Assembly: GCF_016900895.1 (NCBI RefSeq) | Contig: NZ_JAFEUN010000039.1 | Span: forward strand, 1 to 37,731 | Source: Parashewanella hymeniacidonis | Lineage (GTDB): Bacteria > Pseudomonadota > Gammaproteobacteria > Enterobacterales > Shewanellaceae | Length of the DNA: 37,731 nucleotides | Direction: 5' to 3' | Shown here: one piece after another, positions 25,741 to 33,665 of the stretch | How positions within the stretch are numbered: the first letter of the stretch is position 1 | Layout of the letters: the number at the start of each line of letters is the position of its first letter | Program-made: the position numbers and the translations under genes | Notes under the pieces: model-generated | What the model saw: only the letters and a program-made list of their open reading frames with translations | Told to the model about the DNA's origin: nothing | Databases searched by the model: none

Positions 25741-28308
25741 GTGAAGTGGTTAAAGCGATTAGGAATTTTATTTATAAGCCTATGTTTGCTTGGTGTCGCT
25801 GGCATCGGCGGTGCGTATTTGTATGTATTGCCAGACTTACCTGATGTAGCTACTCTTAAAACCGTTCAACTACAGACTCCATTACGGATATACAGTAGTG
25901 ACGGTAAACTCATTTCACAATTTGGTGAGAAACGTAGAATTCCACTGAACATTGAAGATATCCCCAAACCCTTGCTTGAAGCATTTATCGCAACCGAAGA
26001 TGCTCGATTTTATGATCATGGTGGTATTGATCCAATTGGTGTCGTACGTTCTGCTTTAGTATGGGCATCGACAGGCCAGAAAAAGCAAGGTGCGAGTACG
26101 ATTACCATGCAAGTTGCCCGTAATTTCTTCTTAACTCGCGATAAAACCATTATTCGTAAAGTTAAAGAAATTTTTATTTCTTACCACATAGAACAACTTC
26201 TGACTAAAGATGAAATTTTAGAACTTTATGTCAATCGAATTTACCTTGGACAAAGGGCTTATGGCGTTGGTGCTGCTGCCCAAGTTTATTATGGTAAAAG
26301 TGTCAATGAGCTCACTCTTCCCGAAATGGCTGTAATCGCAGGCCTACCCAAAGCCCCGTCAACATTGAACCCTATCACCTCTGCAACACGAGCGATTGCA
26401 AGACGTAATATTGTTCTGCTGAGAATGGAGGATGTTGGTTATATCTCAAAGCAGCAATACCAACAAGCCATCCAAGCCCCTAACACGGCATCTTATCATG
26501 GTGCTGAAATTGATCTTTATGCTCCTTATATCTCTGAAATGGCAAGAGATTACATGATCAACAAGTATGGTGAAGAGCGAGCCTATACCGGTGGCTATAA
26601 TGTTTATACAACGATATCATCGAAACTGCAATTAGACGCTCAGTCCTCGCTTAGAGACAATGTGTATGCTTATGATATGCGTCATGGTTATCGTGGCCCT
26701 CAAGCCACTCTTTGGGATGCAACGACAGAAGATGCATCACCTTTGGATAACGAACAGATTGTAAAACAATTAAGAAAAGTAAGACCTATCCAGGATCTAA
26801 TTCCTGCTGCCGTACTACATGTTAATGAACAAACGGTTGAAGTCGTATCTCGTTCGAATGAAATGCATACTTTGAGTTGGGATAACATCAAATGGGCAAG
26901 AGCGTATATTTCTGATACCAAACAGGGGCCTGCTCCCAAATTAGCCAGTGATATTTTATCTGTAGGCCAGCAAATTTGGATACGTAAAGTTGAAGAGCAG
27001 TGGCAACTGGCTCAAGTCCCACAGGTCTCAAGTGCCATTGTCACCTTGAACCCTCATGATGGTGCCGTTAAAGCACTTGTTGGAGGTTATTCATTCAGCC
27101 AAAGTCAATATAATCGTGTAACTCAGGCTCAGCGCCAACTTGGTTCCAATATTAAACCATTTATCTATACTGCCGCATTAGAGAAAGGTTATACGCTTGC
27201 GACATTAATTAATAATGCACCAATTAACGAGCCGGATACTCGTCAAGGTATCGCCTGGAGACCTAAAAATTCACCCGATGTTTATGGTGGACCTACCCGA
27301 CTCCGTGTTGGCCTTGCAAAATCAATCAACGTTATGGCTGTAAGAGCCCTCAGAATGGCAGGACTTACCGCCACTCGCAATCGTTTGATCGATTTTGGCT
27401 TTTCCCCTGACGAGTTACCAAAAAACGAGTCTATTGCCTTAGGTTCTCCGTCAGTAACACCAATGCAAGTAGTCACGGCCTTCAGTACATTTGCCAATGG
27501 TGGCTACCTCGTTAAGCCTTACTTCATAAATAAGATCACTGACTCAAATGAACAGCTGATTGAACAAGCCACACCATTACTTGCTTGTGATAAACCAAAA
27601 GCTCAGCCTGAAGTTGATGATAAATGGGCTGAAACGCTTGCTGCATTGTCCGAAGAGCAAGGTATTGAAGTCCCTTCTCACCAAGAACAAGACAATCATA
27701 GCTGTAGCAATACTCTTGAGTCTCATGGCTATGCAACACCAATTATCTCAAAGCAAATCGCCTTTTTAATTCGCAGCGCTTTAAATAGCACAATAACGGG
27801 TGGCGGAAATTGGGGAAAAGGTACTGGTTGGAACGGAACAGCCTGGCGAGCACAAAGCCTTAAACGCAAAGACTTAGCGGGTAAAACAGGAACCACAAAC
27901 GAATCTCGTGATACATGGTTTAGTGGTTTCAATTCGGATTTAGTATCAACAGTTTGGGTTGGTTTTGATGATCACTCTCGAGAATTAGGCAGAACCTCTT
28001 ATAACAATAATGAAGGCCGAGGCCAGCTATTTGGTGCTGAGTCTGGAGCTAAAACAGCTGGACCTGCATGGAACGAATTTATGAAGCAAGCACTTAAAGG
28101 CGTGCCAGAAAATAATATCACTCCACCAGCAGGCATTATTTCGGTAAGAATTGATCGTGAAACCGGTAAGTTAACTAAAAAAACCGATTACACCTCGCGC
28201 TTTGAGTATTTCATAAAAGGGACAGAGCCCACTGAATACGCCACTGATAAAAATGATGAAAGCAACATTTTTATCGACAACAGCAAAGAAAGCGACTTGT
28301 TTCAGTAA
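25741..28308 (+). CDS. mrcA: Penicillin-binding protein 1A (bifunctional transglycosylase/transpeptidase)
   Basis: 855 residues, the expected length. A membrane anchor spans about 8-28. The GT51 glycosyltransferase (about 50-225) has ATEDARFYDHGGIDPIG with catalytic E86, then GASTITMQVARNFF and IYLGQRAYGVGAAAQVYYGK. An OB-like insert follows. The transpeptidase has SxxK with nucleophile S469 and K472 (SNIKPF), SIN in the second motif, and KTGT at 715-718. It polymerises and cross-links peptidoglycan and is stimulated by LpoA, encoded at 5027-6850. The GTG start at 25741 is preceded by AGTAGGGA. It is divergent from pilM, as in many relatives, and followed by a strong terminator. Confidence 0.96.
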   Translation: MKWLKRLGILFISLCLLGVAGIGGAYLYVLPDLPDVATLKTVQLQTPLRIYSSDGKLISQFGEKRRIPLNIEDIPKPLLEAFIATEDARFYDHGGIDPIGVVRSALVWASTGQKKQGASTITMQVARNFFLTRDKTIIRKVKEIFISYHIEQLLTKDEILELYVNRIYLGQRAYGVGAAAQVYYGKSVNELTLPEMAVIAGLPKAPSTLNPITSATRAIARRNIVLLRMEDVGYISKQQYQQAIQAPNTASYHGAEIDLYAPYISEMARDYMINKYGEERAYTGGYNVYTTISSKLQLDAQSSLRDNVYAYDMRHGYRGPQATLWDATTEDASPLDNEQIVKQLRKVRPIQDLIPAAVLHVNEQTVEVVSRSNEMHTLSWDNIKWARAYISDTKQGPAPKLASDILSVGQQIWIRKVEEQWQLAQVPQVSSAIVTLNPHDGAVKALVGGYSFSQSQYNRVTQAQRQLGSNIKPFIYTAALEKGYTLATLINNAPINEPDTRQGIAWRPKNSPDVYGGPTRLRVGLAKSINVMAVRALRMAGLTATRNRLIDFGFSPDELPKNESIALGSPSVTPMQVVTAFSTFANGGYLVKPYFINKITDSNEQLIEQATPLLACDKPKAQPEVDDKWAETLAALSEEQGIEVPSHQEQDNHSCSNTLESHGYATPIISKQIAFLIRSALNSTITGGGNWGKGTGWNGTAWRAQSLKRKDLAGKTGTTNESRDTWFSGFNSDLVSTVWVGFDDHSRELGRTSYNNNEGRGQLFGAESGAKTAGPAWNEFMKQALKGVPENNITPPAGIISVRIDRETGKLTKKTDYTSRFEYFIKGTEPTEYATDKNDESNIFIDNSKESDLFQ

Positions 28309-28326
28309 AATTAAACTCCTCATCTA

Positions 28327-28354
28327 GCACCGCTAACAGGCGGTGCTTTTTTTT
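28327..28354 (+). terminator. Rho-independent terminator after PBP1A gene
   Basis: GCACCGC (28327-28333) pairs with GCGGTGC (28340-28346) around a 6-nt loop, followed directly by eight T (28347-28354). Confidence 0.93.
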
Positions 28355-28429
28355 GACATAAACTGTCATTTTGACAGAAAAACACTTATCCTTACCCGCA
28401 ATATCGAATCAGATAAATAAAATATTATT

Positions 28430-29362
28430 ATGCTCATCTTTTTATCCATCGTTGGCGGATTTTTAATTTTAACTCTAGGCGCAGAAGCTCTAGTCCGTGG
28501 TGCGAGTACGATTGCATTACGTTTAGGCGTAGCACCTCTCGTCATTGGTCTCACCATCGTAGCATTTGGTACCAGTGCCCCAGAATTAGCGGTAAGTTTA
28601 GAAGCTGCACTTGATGGTAATAGTGGTATTGCGATTGGTAATGTTATCGGCTCAAATATTGCCAATATTGGTTTAATTCTAGGTATAACTGCGTTAATTC
28701 GCCCTATTAATGTGCAGTCGCAAATTGTAAAACGTGACATTCCATTAATGATCACTGTTACTCTTCTGTTTTGGGGACTATTGCTTGATGGTGAATTAGA
28801 CATCATTGATGGCTGCGTGTTGATCGCATTACTGATCAGCTATTTAGGTTATAGTTATTACGATTCGAAAAAAACAGGACAAATAGAAGAAATTGAAACA
28901 AGCAAGGCACATCCTGCTTTATCGATTTTAATGATCCTTCTTGGTCTAATCATGCTCATTGGTGGTGGTATTATTTTTGTCGATGGAGCCGTCGATTTAG
29001 CTCGTTTATTTGGTATCAACGAAGTTATTATAGGTCTAACGGTCGTCGCAATTGGCACCAGTATGCCTGAACTTGCAACCTCAGCTATTGCAGCTCTCAA
29101 AGGTGAAAGTGATATTGCAATCGGTGGTGTAGTCGGTTCTAACCTGTTCAATATCTTAGCAGTTCTTGGTATCACAGCAACCATTCACCCAATATCTGCT
29201 GATGGATTAGAATTTGCTGATCTCGCAGTAATGTTAGGTTTATCTTTATTAATGCTTCCATTTGCCTATACAGGTATGAGAGTTAGCCGCCGTGAAGGTA
29301 TAGTCCTACTACTCATCTATATTGCCTATATGTCGTATCTTGTTAACGAAGCCGTTTTCTAA
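28430..29362 (+). CDS. yrbG: YrbG-type calcium/sodium antiporter (CaCA superfamily)
   Basis: 310 residues, about ten hydrophobic segments. The two inverted alpha repeats that define the exchanger family are clear: GTSAPELAVSLEAAL with GNVIGSNIANIGLILG (about 44-85), and GTSMPELATSAIAAL with GGVVGSNLFNILAVLG (about 205-248). The glutamates in the two PE motifs are the expected cation ligands. The protein exchanges cations, probably Ca2+ for Na+ or H+, across the inner membrane; specificity is not provable here. The ATG at 28430 lacks a good ribosome site. It is monocistronic between two strong terminators. Confidence 0.92.
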   Translation: MLIFLSIVGGFLILTLGAEALVRGASTIALRLGVAPLVIGLTIVAFGTSAPELAVSLEAALDGNSGIAIGNVIGSNIANIGLILGITALIRPINVQSQIVKRDIPLMITVTLLFWGLLLDGELDIIDGCVLIALLISYLGYSYYDSKKTGQIEEIETSKAHPALSILMILLGLIMLIGGGIIFVDGAVDLARLFGINEVIIGLTVVAIGTSMPELATSAIAALKGESDIAIGGVVGSNLFNILAVLGITATIHPISADGLEFADLAVMLGLSLLMLPFAYTGMRVSRREGIVLLLIYIAYMSYLVNEAVF

Positions 29363-29382
29363 TCTCTATTTTTAGCTGATTG

Positions 29383-29407
29383 AAGGGAGCTTAAGCTCCC
29401 TTTTTTT
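29383..29407 (+). terminator. Rho-independent terminator after the antiporter gene
   Basis: AAGGGAGCTT (29383-29392) and AAGCTCCCTT (29393-29402) form a fully self-complementary 20-bp stretch followed by a run of T to 29407. The hairpin loop must open a few central pairs, as usual for such palindromes. Confidence 0.88.
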
Positions 29408-29423
29408 ATTTTTAAAATCACCC

Positions 29424-29439
29424 AATGACAAATGTCATT
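29424..29439. promoter_or_regulatory. 7-2-7 palindrome, possible NarL/LuxR-family response regulator site
   Basis: AATGACA (29424-29430), two bases, TGTCATT (29433-29439): two perfect inverted heptamers with 2-nt spacing, the geometry used by NarL-type regulators. It lies 138 bp upstream of the TPR gene that begins a locus ending with a NarL-family response regulator. Binding is an inference. Confidence 0.45.
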
Positions 29440-29502
29440 CGATATTGATGACCTTTGTGCCTAACAACATCCTTGTTTTCGTCCAATAATCTCACTCGAC
29501 AC

Positions 29503-29551
29503 TTATACCCATGATGCCTGAAGATGCATGTTTCAAGCATCATGGGTATAA
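29503..29551. repeat. 15-bp perfect inverted repeat (REP/MITE-like hairpin) in the leader of the TPR gene
   Basis: TTATACCCATGATGC (29503-29517) is exactly inverted at 29537-29551. After one mismatch, TGAA/TTCA (29519-29522/29532-29535) extends it to a 20-step stem with a 9-nt loop. It ends 26 bp before the ATG at 29578. No T-run follows. It resembles the short dispersed palindromes of marine gammaproteobacteria; only one copy is in the window. Confidence 0.6.
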
Positions 29552-29577
29552 ATTAATTAACCACAAGGATTGTAACC

Positions 29578-30237
29578 ATGAAAACTCTTTTACTTGTAAC
29601 AAGCATATTAACTTCTTCGTCTGTATTTGCTCTTACTACTGAAGAAGCTATCACAGCCACTGATAATGCAATGGACACATTAAATATCCAGAAGCTTCAG
29701 CAACTCGCTACCGAGACATCTGATTACGCCAATGCTTATGCAAACTACCGCTTAGGCGTGACTGCAAACTTAACGGGTAATACTGATAAAGCTCAACTGG
29801 CGCTCTCAAAAGCGGCTGAGATTTTAGAGCAACTCAACCAATCTCAGGCTAATGCGGAAAACTATGCACTATTGTCATTGGTCTATGGCATGAATGTGTA
29901 CATAGACAATAGCTTATCAGCAAGCTTAGGTATGAAGTCTGGTCAAGCATTAGAGCAAGCTCTTACACTTGAGCCAAACAACCCAAGAGTAGAGTTGGCA
30001 CAAGGCATTTCTACCTTCCACAAGCCTCAAAAGAGCATTAGCTTTATCAACGCAGCAATTGCTGATTTCTCTCAGCCATGTACTGAAATCTGTTGGGGAA
30101 GTTCAGAAGCTTATGTCTGGCGTGGTTTAGCAAAACAGCAATTAGGCGACCAAGCTGCTGCCCATAAAGATTGGCAGCAAGCTTTAGCCGTCAATCCTAA
30201 CAATGGCTGGGCTAAGGGCTTACTTGGACAGTATTAA
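29578..30237 (+). CDS. Secreted TPR-like repeat protein
   Basis: 219 residues. A cleavable signal peptide, MKTLLLVTSILTSSSVFA, is followed by helical TPR-type repeats: ANYRLGVTANLTGNTDKAQLALSKAAEIL, YALLSLVYGMNVYIDNSLSASLG, ALEQALTLEPNNPRVELAQGIS and YVWRGLAKQQLGDQAAAHKDWQQALAVNPNNGWAKG. It is probably a periplasmic scaffold or binding protein; no catalytic motif is seen. AAGGA is well placed before the ATG. It starts a plus-strand series with a membrane protein and a two-component system. An 8-bp hairpin GCTAATAG/CTATTAGC (30250-30257/30268-30275) follows its stop and may attenuate read-through. Confidence 0.8.
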   Translation: MKTLLLVTSILTSSSVFALTTEEAITATDNAMDTLNIQKLQQLATETSDYANAYANYRLGVTANLTGNTDKAQLALSKAAEILEQLNQSQANAENYALLSLVYGMNVYIDNSLSASLGMKSGQALEQALTLEPNNPRVELAQGISTFHKPQKSISFINAAIADFSQPCTEICWGSSEAYVWRGLAKQQLGDQAAAHKDWQQALAVNPNNGWAKGLLGQY

Positions 30238-30282
30238 TTCATCATTCAAGCTAATAGTTCATTTGGGCTATTAGCCATAAGA

Positions 30283-30366
30283 AAAAGTAAAAGTAAAAGT
30301 AAAAGTAAAAGTAAAAGTAAAAGTAAAAGTAGAAGTAGAAGTAGAAGTAGAAGGGAAAGGGAAACA
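30283..30366 (+). repeat. Hexanucleotide tandem repeat in the 5' untranslated region of the next gene
   Basis: Eight exact AAAAGT units (30283-30330) are followed by three AGAAGT units (30331-30348) and the decaying units AGAAGG, GAAAGG and GAAACA. The array ends three bases before the ATG at 30369, and its last units supply the purine-rich ribosome site. Such short arrays change copy number by slippage and could tune translation of the membrane protein. Confidence 0.93.
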
Positions 30367-30368
30367 AA

Positions 30369-30974
30369 ATGGGCACGACAAAACAAATTTCGACTGAGTT
30401 ATCTCTAGAACAACATCGTCATAATTTTAAGCAAAAACGTTTCCTCGCTATGCCGCTATCAGGCACCATAGCTTGGCTTATTATTGCTGTTGGCAGTTAC
30501 TTCTTTCCTGAATCTAAGCCATTTTTATTATGGATATGTACTGGTTCGATTATTTATTTTGCATTGTTTCTAAGTAAATTCACAGGCGAAGATATATTAG
30601 GACGAAAAGGCCATAAAAACCCATTTGATCAGCTGTTTCTTTTGGTTTTAGTGTTATGCATGATGATCTTCGCAATTGCCATTCCTTTTGCGCAAATTGA
30701 TCATCGTTCCATTCCTTTGACCGTTGGCATATTGACTGGTTTGATGTGGATTCCCTTTTCTTGGTCGATTCAACATTGGGTAGGTTTACTTCATGGTATT
30801 GCGAGAACACTTTTAATTTTAGCAGCGTGGTACATAGCGCCTGAGCACAGCTTTACCTTAATACCAACCATTATCGTGTTTACTTACATAGTAACAATTC
30901 CAGTACTAGAGCTGCGTTGGAGGAAGTATAACAGCGATAATCAACCAATAGATGCCGTTGCTGCTTCTCACTAA
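30369..30974 (+). CDS. Integral membrane protein of unknown function
   Basis: 201 residues with five or six hydrophobic segments, at about 27-45, 50-68, 88-110, 117-133, 140-157 and 162-180. The first 25 residues are polar and His/Gln-rich, and the C-terminus is polar. I cannot name the family with confidence; the layout recalls small DUF-type membrane proteins found beside DesK-like kinases. It lies between the TPR gene and the two-component genes, so it may be a sensor partner or a target. Its ribosome site is formed by the end of the hexanucleotide array, AAGGGAAAGGG. Confidence 0.72.
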   Translation: MGTTKQISTELSLEQHRHNFKQKRFLAMPLSGTIAWLIIAVGSYFFPESKPFLLWICTGSIIYFALFLSKFTGEDILGRKGHKNPFDQLFLLVLVLCMMIFAIAIPFAQIDHRSIPLTVGILTGLMWIPFSWSIQHWVGLLHGIARTLLILAAWYIAPEHSFTLIPTIIVFTYIVTIPVLELRWRKYNSDNQPIDAVAASH

Positions 30975-31039
30975 GTATAAATTGCTTGATGACATCGTCT
31001 TTTTGTCATGGTAAAAAGCTATAAAAATAAGGACATACA

Positions 31040-32128
31040 ATGAAGAAAAGTCATTCGACGTTTTTACCTGAAGACAAGTTTGCATGGGTCTACCTGGTTA
31101 ACCTTATCTTCTACTTTTTACCTATGTTTATCGCTCCAATGTCAAAGCTGGATATCGTTTGGAGCTTTGTCGCACTGGCGTTATTTTTACCATTATATTT
31201 TAAGCTCTTTAGCTGTAAATCATCACAGGCTGTTATCCCGCTGAGTTTAATGTTTGTGTTAGCGGTGGTGATTACACCAATAAATGCTGGTTCACTGGCT
31301 TTTTTTTCTTACGTTGCATTTTATGCGGGCTTTCACTTTTCTTTAAAGCGTGCGGCTGGAATTTGGGGAGTCCAAGTCCTCACTATCGGCCTATTAAATT
31401 GGTATTTTTTTCCTAACTTTTTCTTTATAGCTTGGGGAAGCGTATTAACTCTAGGTATCGGTGTCATTGGTATTACTAATCGTCACCAACAAGAAAAGTT
31501 AAAGATGAAACAGCAGAGCAATCAAGAGATAAAAACGCTGGCGACGATAGTTGAACGTGAGCGTATCGCCCGAGACTTGCACGACGTAATGGGACATTGT
31601 TTGTCTTCCATCACCCTAAAAGCTGAGCTCGCCAGTAAGCTTATTGATAATCAACATTATGACCTCGCCCAAAAACATTTAAACGAATTAGCCGAGATCT
31701 CCCGAGAGAACTTATCACAACTCAGACAAACCGTATCCAACTATAAACATAAAGGATTGGAAACAACGGTAACTGAACTGTGTCAGCGCCTGAGAGACAA
31801 GGATATGCAGGTAAAACTTGATGGTGAGCTTCCTACCGCCTTATCTGCAACACAGGAAAGTCATACATGTTTGATCCTCACCGAACTGACAAACAACATG
31901 CTCAAATACAGTCAAGCCACTGAATGCCAGTTTCAATTTGAACAAAACAATGACTCAAGCATCGTTTCAATTAACGAAAATCAATCGTTAACCTCAATAA
32001 AGGAAGGCAACGGCTTAAAAGGCATTCGAGAAAGGATAGAGGACATCGGCGGAAAGTTTGAATATCAATTATCACCAGAATTGAGCTTTACCATTCAACT
32101 GCCATTAAAGGACAAAAATAATGATTAA
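31040..32128 (+). CDS. Sensor histidine kinase, DesK/NarX-like (HisKA_3)
   Basis: 362 residues. The N-terminal half (about 15-147) is hydrophobic with about five or six membrane helices and no large periplasmic domain, as in DesK, which senses membrane state. A coiled coil leads to the HisKA_3 box ERERIARDLHDVMGHCLSS with the phosphorylated histidine at H181. The HATPase domain follows with ELTNNMLKYSQAT (N box) and GNGLKGIRERIEDIGG (G box). AAGGA precedes the ATG. It overlaps the response regulator gene by 8 nt. An ATGACA/TGTCAT dyad (30989-30994/31004-31009) lies just upstream. The signal is unknown; membrane fluidity or envelope stress would fit the architecture. Confidence 0.9.
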   Translation: MKKSHSTFLPEDKFAWVYLVNLIFYFLPMFIAPMSKLDIVWSFVALALFLPLYFKLFSCKSSQAVIPLSLMFVLAVVITPINAGSLAFFSYVAFYAGFHFSLKRAAGIWGVQVLTIGLLNWYFFPNFFFIAWGSVLTLGIGVIGITNRHQQEKLKMKQQSNQEIKTLATIVERERIARDLHDVMGHCLSSITLKAELASKLIDNQHYDLAQKHLNELAEISRENLSQLRQTVSNYKHKGLETTVTELCQRLRDKDMQVKLDGELPTALSATQESHTCLILTELTNNMLKYSQATECQFQFEQNNDSSIVSINENQSLTSIKEGNGLKGIRERIEDIGGKFEYQLSPELSFTIQLPLKDKNND

Positions 32129-32720
32129 AATTTTATTAGCAGAAGATCAAGCTATGGTGCGTGGCGCTTTGAGCGCACTATTAACCTTAAGTGGGCACTG
32201 CCAAATTACCGAAGCAGAAAACGGTGAACAGGCTCTAGCTTTATTAAAACAACAGCAGTTCGACCTTTTGTTAAGCGATATTGAAATGCCTAAAGTCACA
32301 GGCATTGAGCTCGCACAATGGGTGGCGGATAACCAACCGCAAACCAAAGTCGTCATCGTCACTACTTTTAGTCGTGCTGGTTATATTAAAAGAGCGATTG
32401 AATGTGGTGTGAGTGGTTTTTTATTGAAAGATGCGCCTTCTGAACAGCTTGTTGATGCAATCACATCGGTAATGAATGGTAAACGAATCATCGATCCAGA
32501 ACTGGCGATGATGGCGATTGGTGATAAAGATCCACTCAATGATAAAGAAAGACGAGCATTACGCTTAGCTTCAGAAGGCAAATCAACCTCTGACATTGCC
32601 AGCACATTATTTATTGCCGAAGGAACGGTAAGGAACTACTTATCTGAGGCCATCAGTAAACTCAATGCCAGCAATCGTATTGATGCGGCTAGGATTGCCC
32701 AGCAAAAGGGATGGTTGTAA
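32121..32720 (+). CDS. NarL/LuxR-family response regulator, DesR-like
   Basis: 199 residues. The receiver domain (1-118) has acidic E8/D9, phosphoacceptor D53 (LLLSDIEMP), a conserved T near 81 and K103 (FLLKDAP). The LuxR-type HTH (about 138-195) reads LNDKERRALRLASEGKSTSDIA, then FIAEGTVRNYLSEAISKLNASNRIDAARIA. It is the phosphotransfer partner of the overlapping kinase gene. It may control its own locus through the 7-2-7 site at 29424-29439. It is followed by a bidirectional hairpin. Confidence 0.93.
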   Translation: MIKILLAEDQAMVRGALSALLTLSGHCQITEAENGEQALALLKQQQFDLLLSDIEMPKVTGIELAQWVADNQPQTKVVIVTTFSRAGYIKRAIECGVSGFLLKDAPSEQLVDAITSVMNGKRIIDPELAMMAIGDKDPLNDKERRALRLASEGKSTSDIASTLFIAEGTVRNYLSEAISKLNASNRIDAARIAQQKGWL

Positions 32721-32725
32721 AGATA

Positions 32726-32746
32726 AAGCTCCCAAAATGGGAGCTT
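32726..32746. terminator. Bidirectional terminator hairpin
   Basis: AAGCTCCCA (32726-32734) pairs perfectly with TGGGAGCTT (32738-32746) around three bases. It lies between the convergent response regulator and RDD genes. The minus-strand side is followed by TTATCTTT, a moderate U-tract. Confidence 0.75.
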
Positions 32747-32765
32747 ACTTCATCATATCAATCAG

Positions 32766-33278
32766 TTACCGACGCCAGTTTTTCATTTCATTCGCTTCTT
32801 TAGACAGTTGAACCACTTCAGAACGAGTCATTCTGTCTTGTAGTGCCAGCTTATCTGCTGAGAGAAAAATAAATATATTCCCAATGCCAAGCAAAGACCA
32901 AACGACACGAGCATAAGCTGCCATCATGCTGATATTTTGCCCATTAGGGTGTTGAATTTTTAATCGCCAGGTACGCATGCCTAATGTTTGCCCACTCTTA
33001 CTCCAAAAGTAAGCATAAAAACTGGCTAATGTGATCGTTAAATACAACTGCCAGATCCCTTTATATAAAGGAACTGCAAGTAACGCATCAGAAACAATTT
33101 TATAGCCATGATTGTTAATTAAGCCCGTCTCAATTAATATCAAAAAAGCAATAAAACCAAAGACCACAGCAAACACTAAAACGCCAGCTGCAATCAGAGT
33201 GTCATAAACCATCGCACCTAATCGCCTCATGAACGTAGCACGGGGAAAGTTCGCATGCTCAGGGTTGATCATAACCAT
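32766..33278 (-). CDS. RDD family membrane protein
   Basis: 170 residues. The N-terminal RATFMRRLGAMVYDTLIAAGVLVF carries the arginine and the Asp of the RDD signature in the first membrane helix. Further helices follow at about 60-85 and 95-112, then SKSGQTLGMRTWRLKIQHPNG, the conserved RDD central motif. Function unknown; some family members act as Na+/H+ antiporters. The start overlaps the stop of the DUF2960 gene by one base (TAATG). A second ATG at 33272 is possible. Confidence 0.88.
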   Translation of the reverse strand: MVMINPEHANFPRATFMRRLGAMVYDTLIAAGVLVFAVVFGFIAFLILIETGLINNHGYKIVSDALLAVPLYKGIWQLYLTITLASFYAYFWSKSGQTLGMRTWRLKIQHPNGQNISMMAAYARVVWSLLGIGNIFIFLSADKLALQDRMTRSEVVQLSKEANEMKNWRR

Positions 33279-33532
33279 TATGCTTCCTCTTCCTCTCGAA
33301 CAAAATGTATATGAGTAAAGCCCATTCTTAAAAATTCGGTTCTTCTGAAATCTCTTTCAGCTCGAGCCCCTTTTTTGGAAGTCATCGCTATTTGCTGCTC
33401 CATCTGTAAAAAGCGAGTTAAATCGATTCCCTCTGCTTCTGCTGCGGCCTCATACAAGTCATGATGTACAGTATAACTAAAAGGAATGGTTTTGGTTTCA
33501 CCTTTAAAGGTGTAGCGAACTTGACGTGCCAT
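33278..33532 (-). CDS. DUF2960 family protein
   Basis: 84 residues. It matches the small DUF2960 family of Vibrio, Shewanella and relatives: MARQVRYTFKGETKTIPFSY, VHHDLYEAAAEAEGIDLTRFLQMEQQ, RDFRRTEFLRMGFTHIHF. No membrane segment; soluble and charged. Function unknown. GGAG lies five bases before the ATG. It is coupled to the RDD gene downstream and divergent from yqiJ. Confidence 0.85.
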   Translation of the reverse strand: MARQVRYTFKGETKTIPFSYTVHHDLYEAAAEAEGIDLTRFLQMEQQIAMTSKKGARAERDFRRTEFLRMGFTHIHFVREEEEA

Positions 33533-33665
33533 ATTGACTCCGAGTAATCAGTTATCGATATTATCCGAGATTGTTGATATCAATTGCAAACATAAACAAC
33601 TTGTTTAATACATATAACATTTGATATTTTACTCTATTCGTCACTCGCAACAATTTGGAGGTTGC

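Noticed and set aside
30283-30366. CRISPR array or coding repeat
   Set aside because: The units are 6 bp with no spacers. The frame that would read Lys-Ser repeats is not in phase with the ATG at 30369, and the in-phase frame contains stops.
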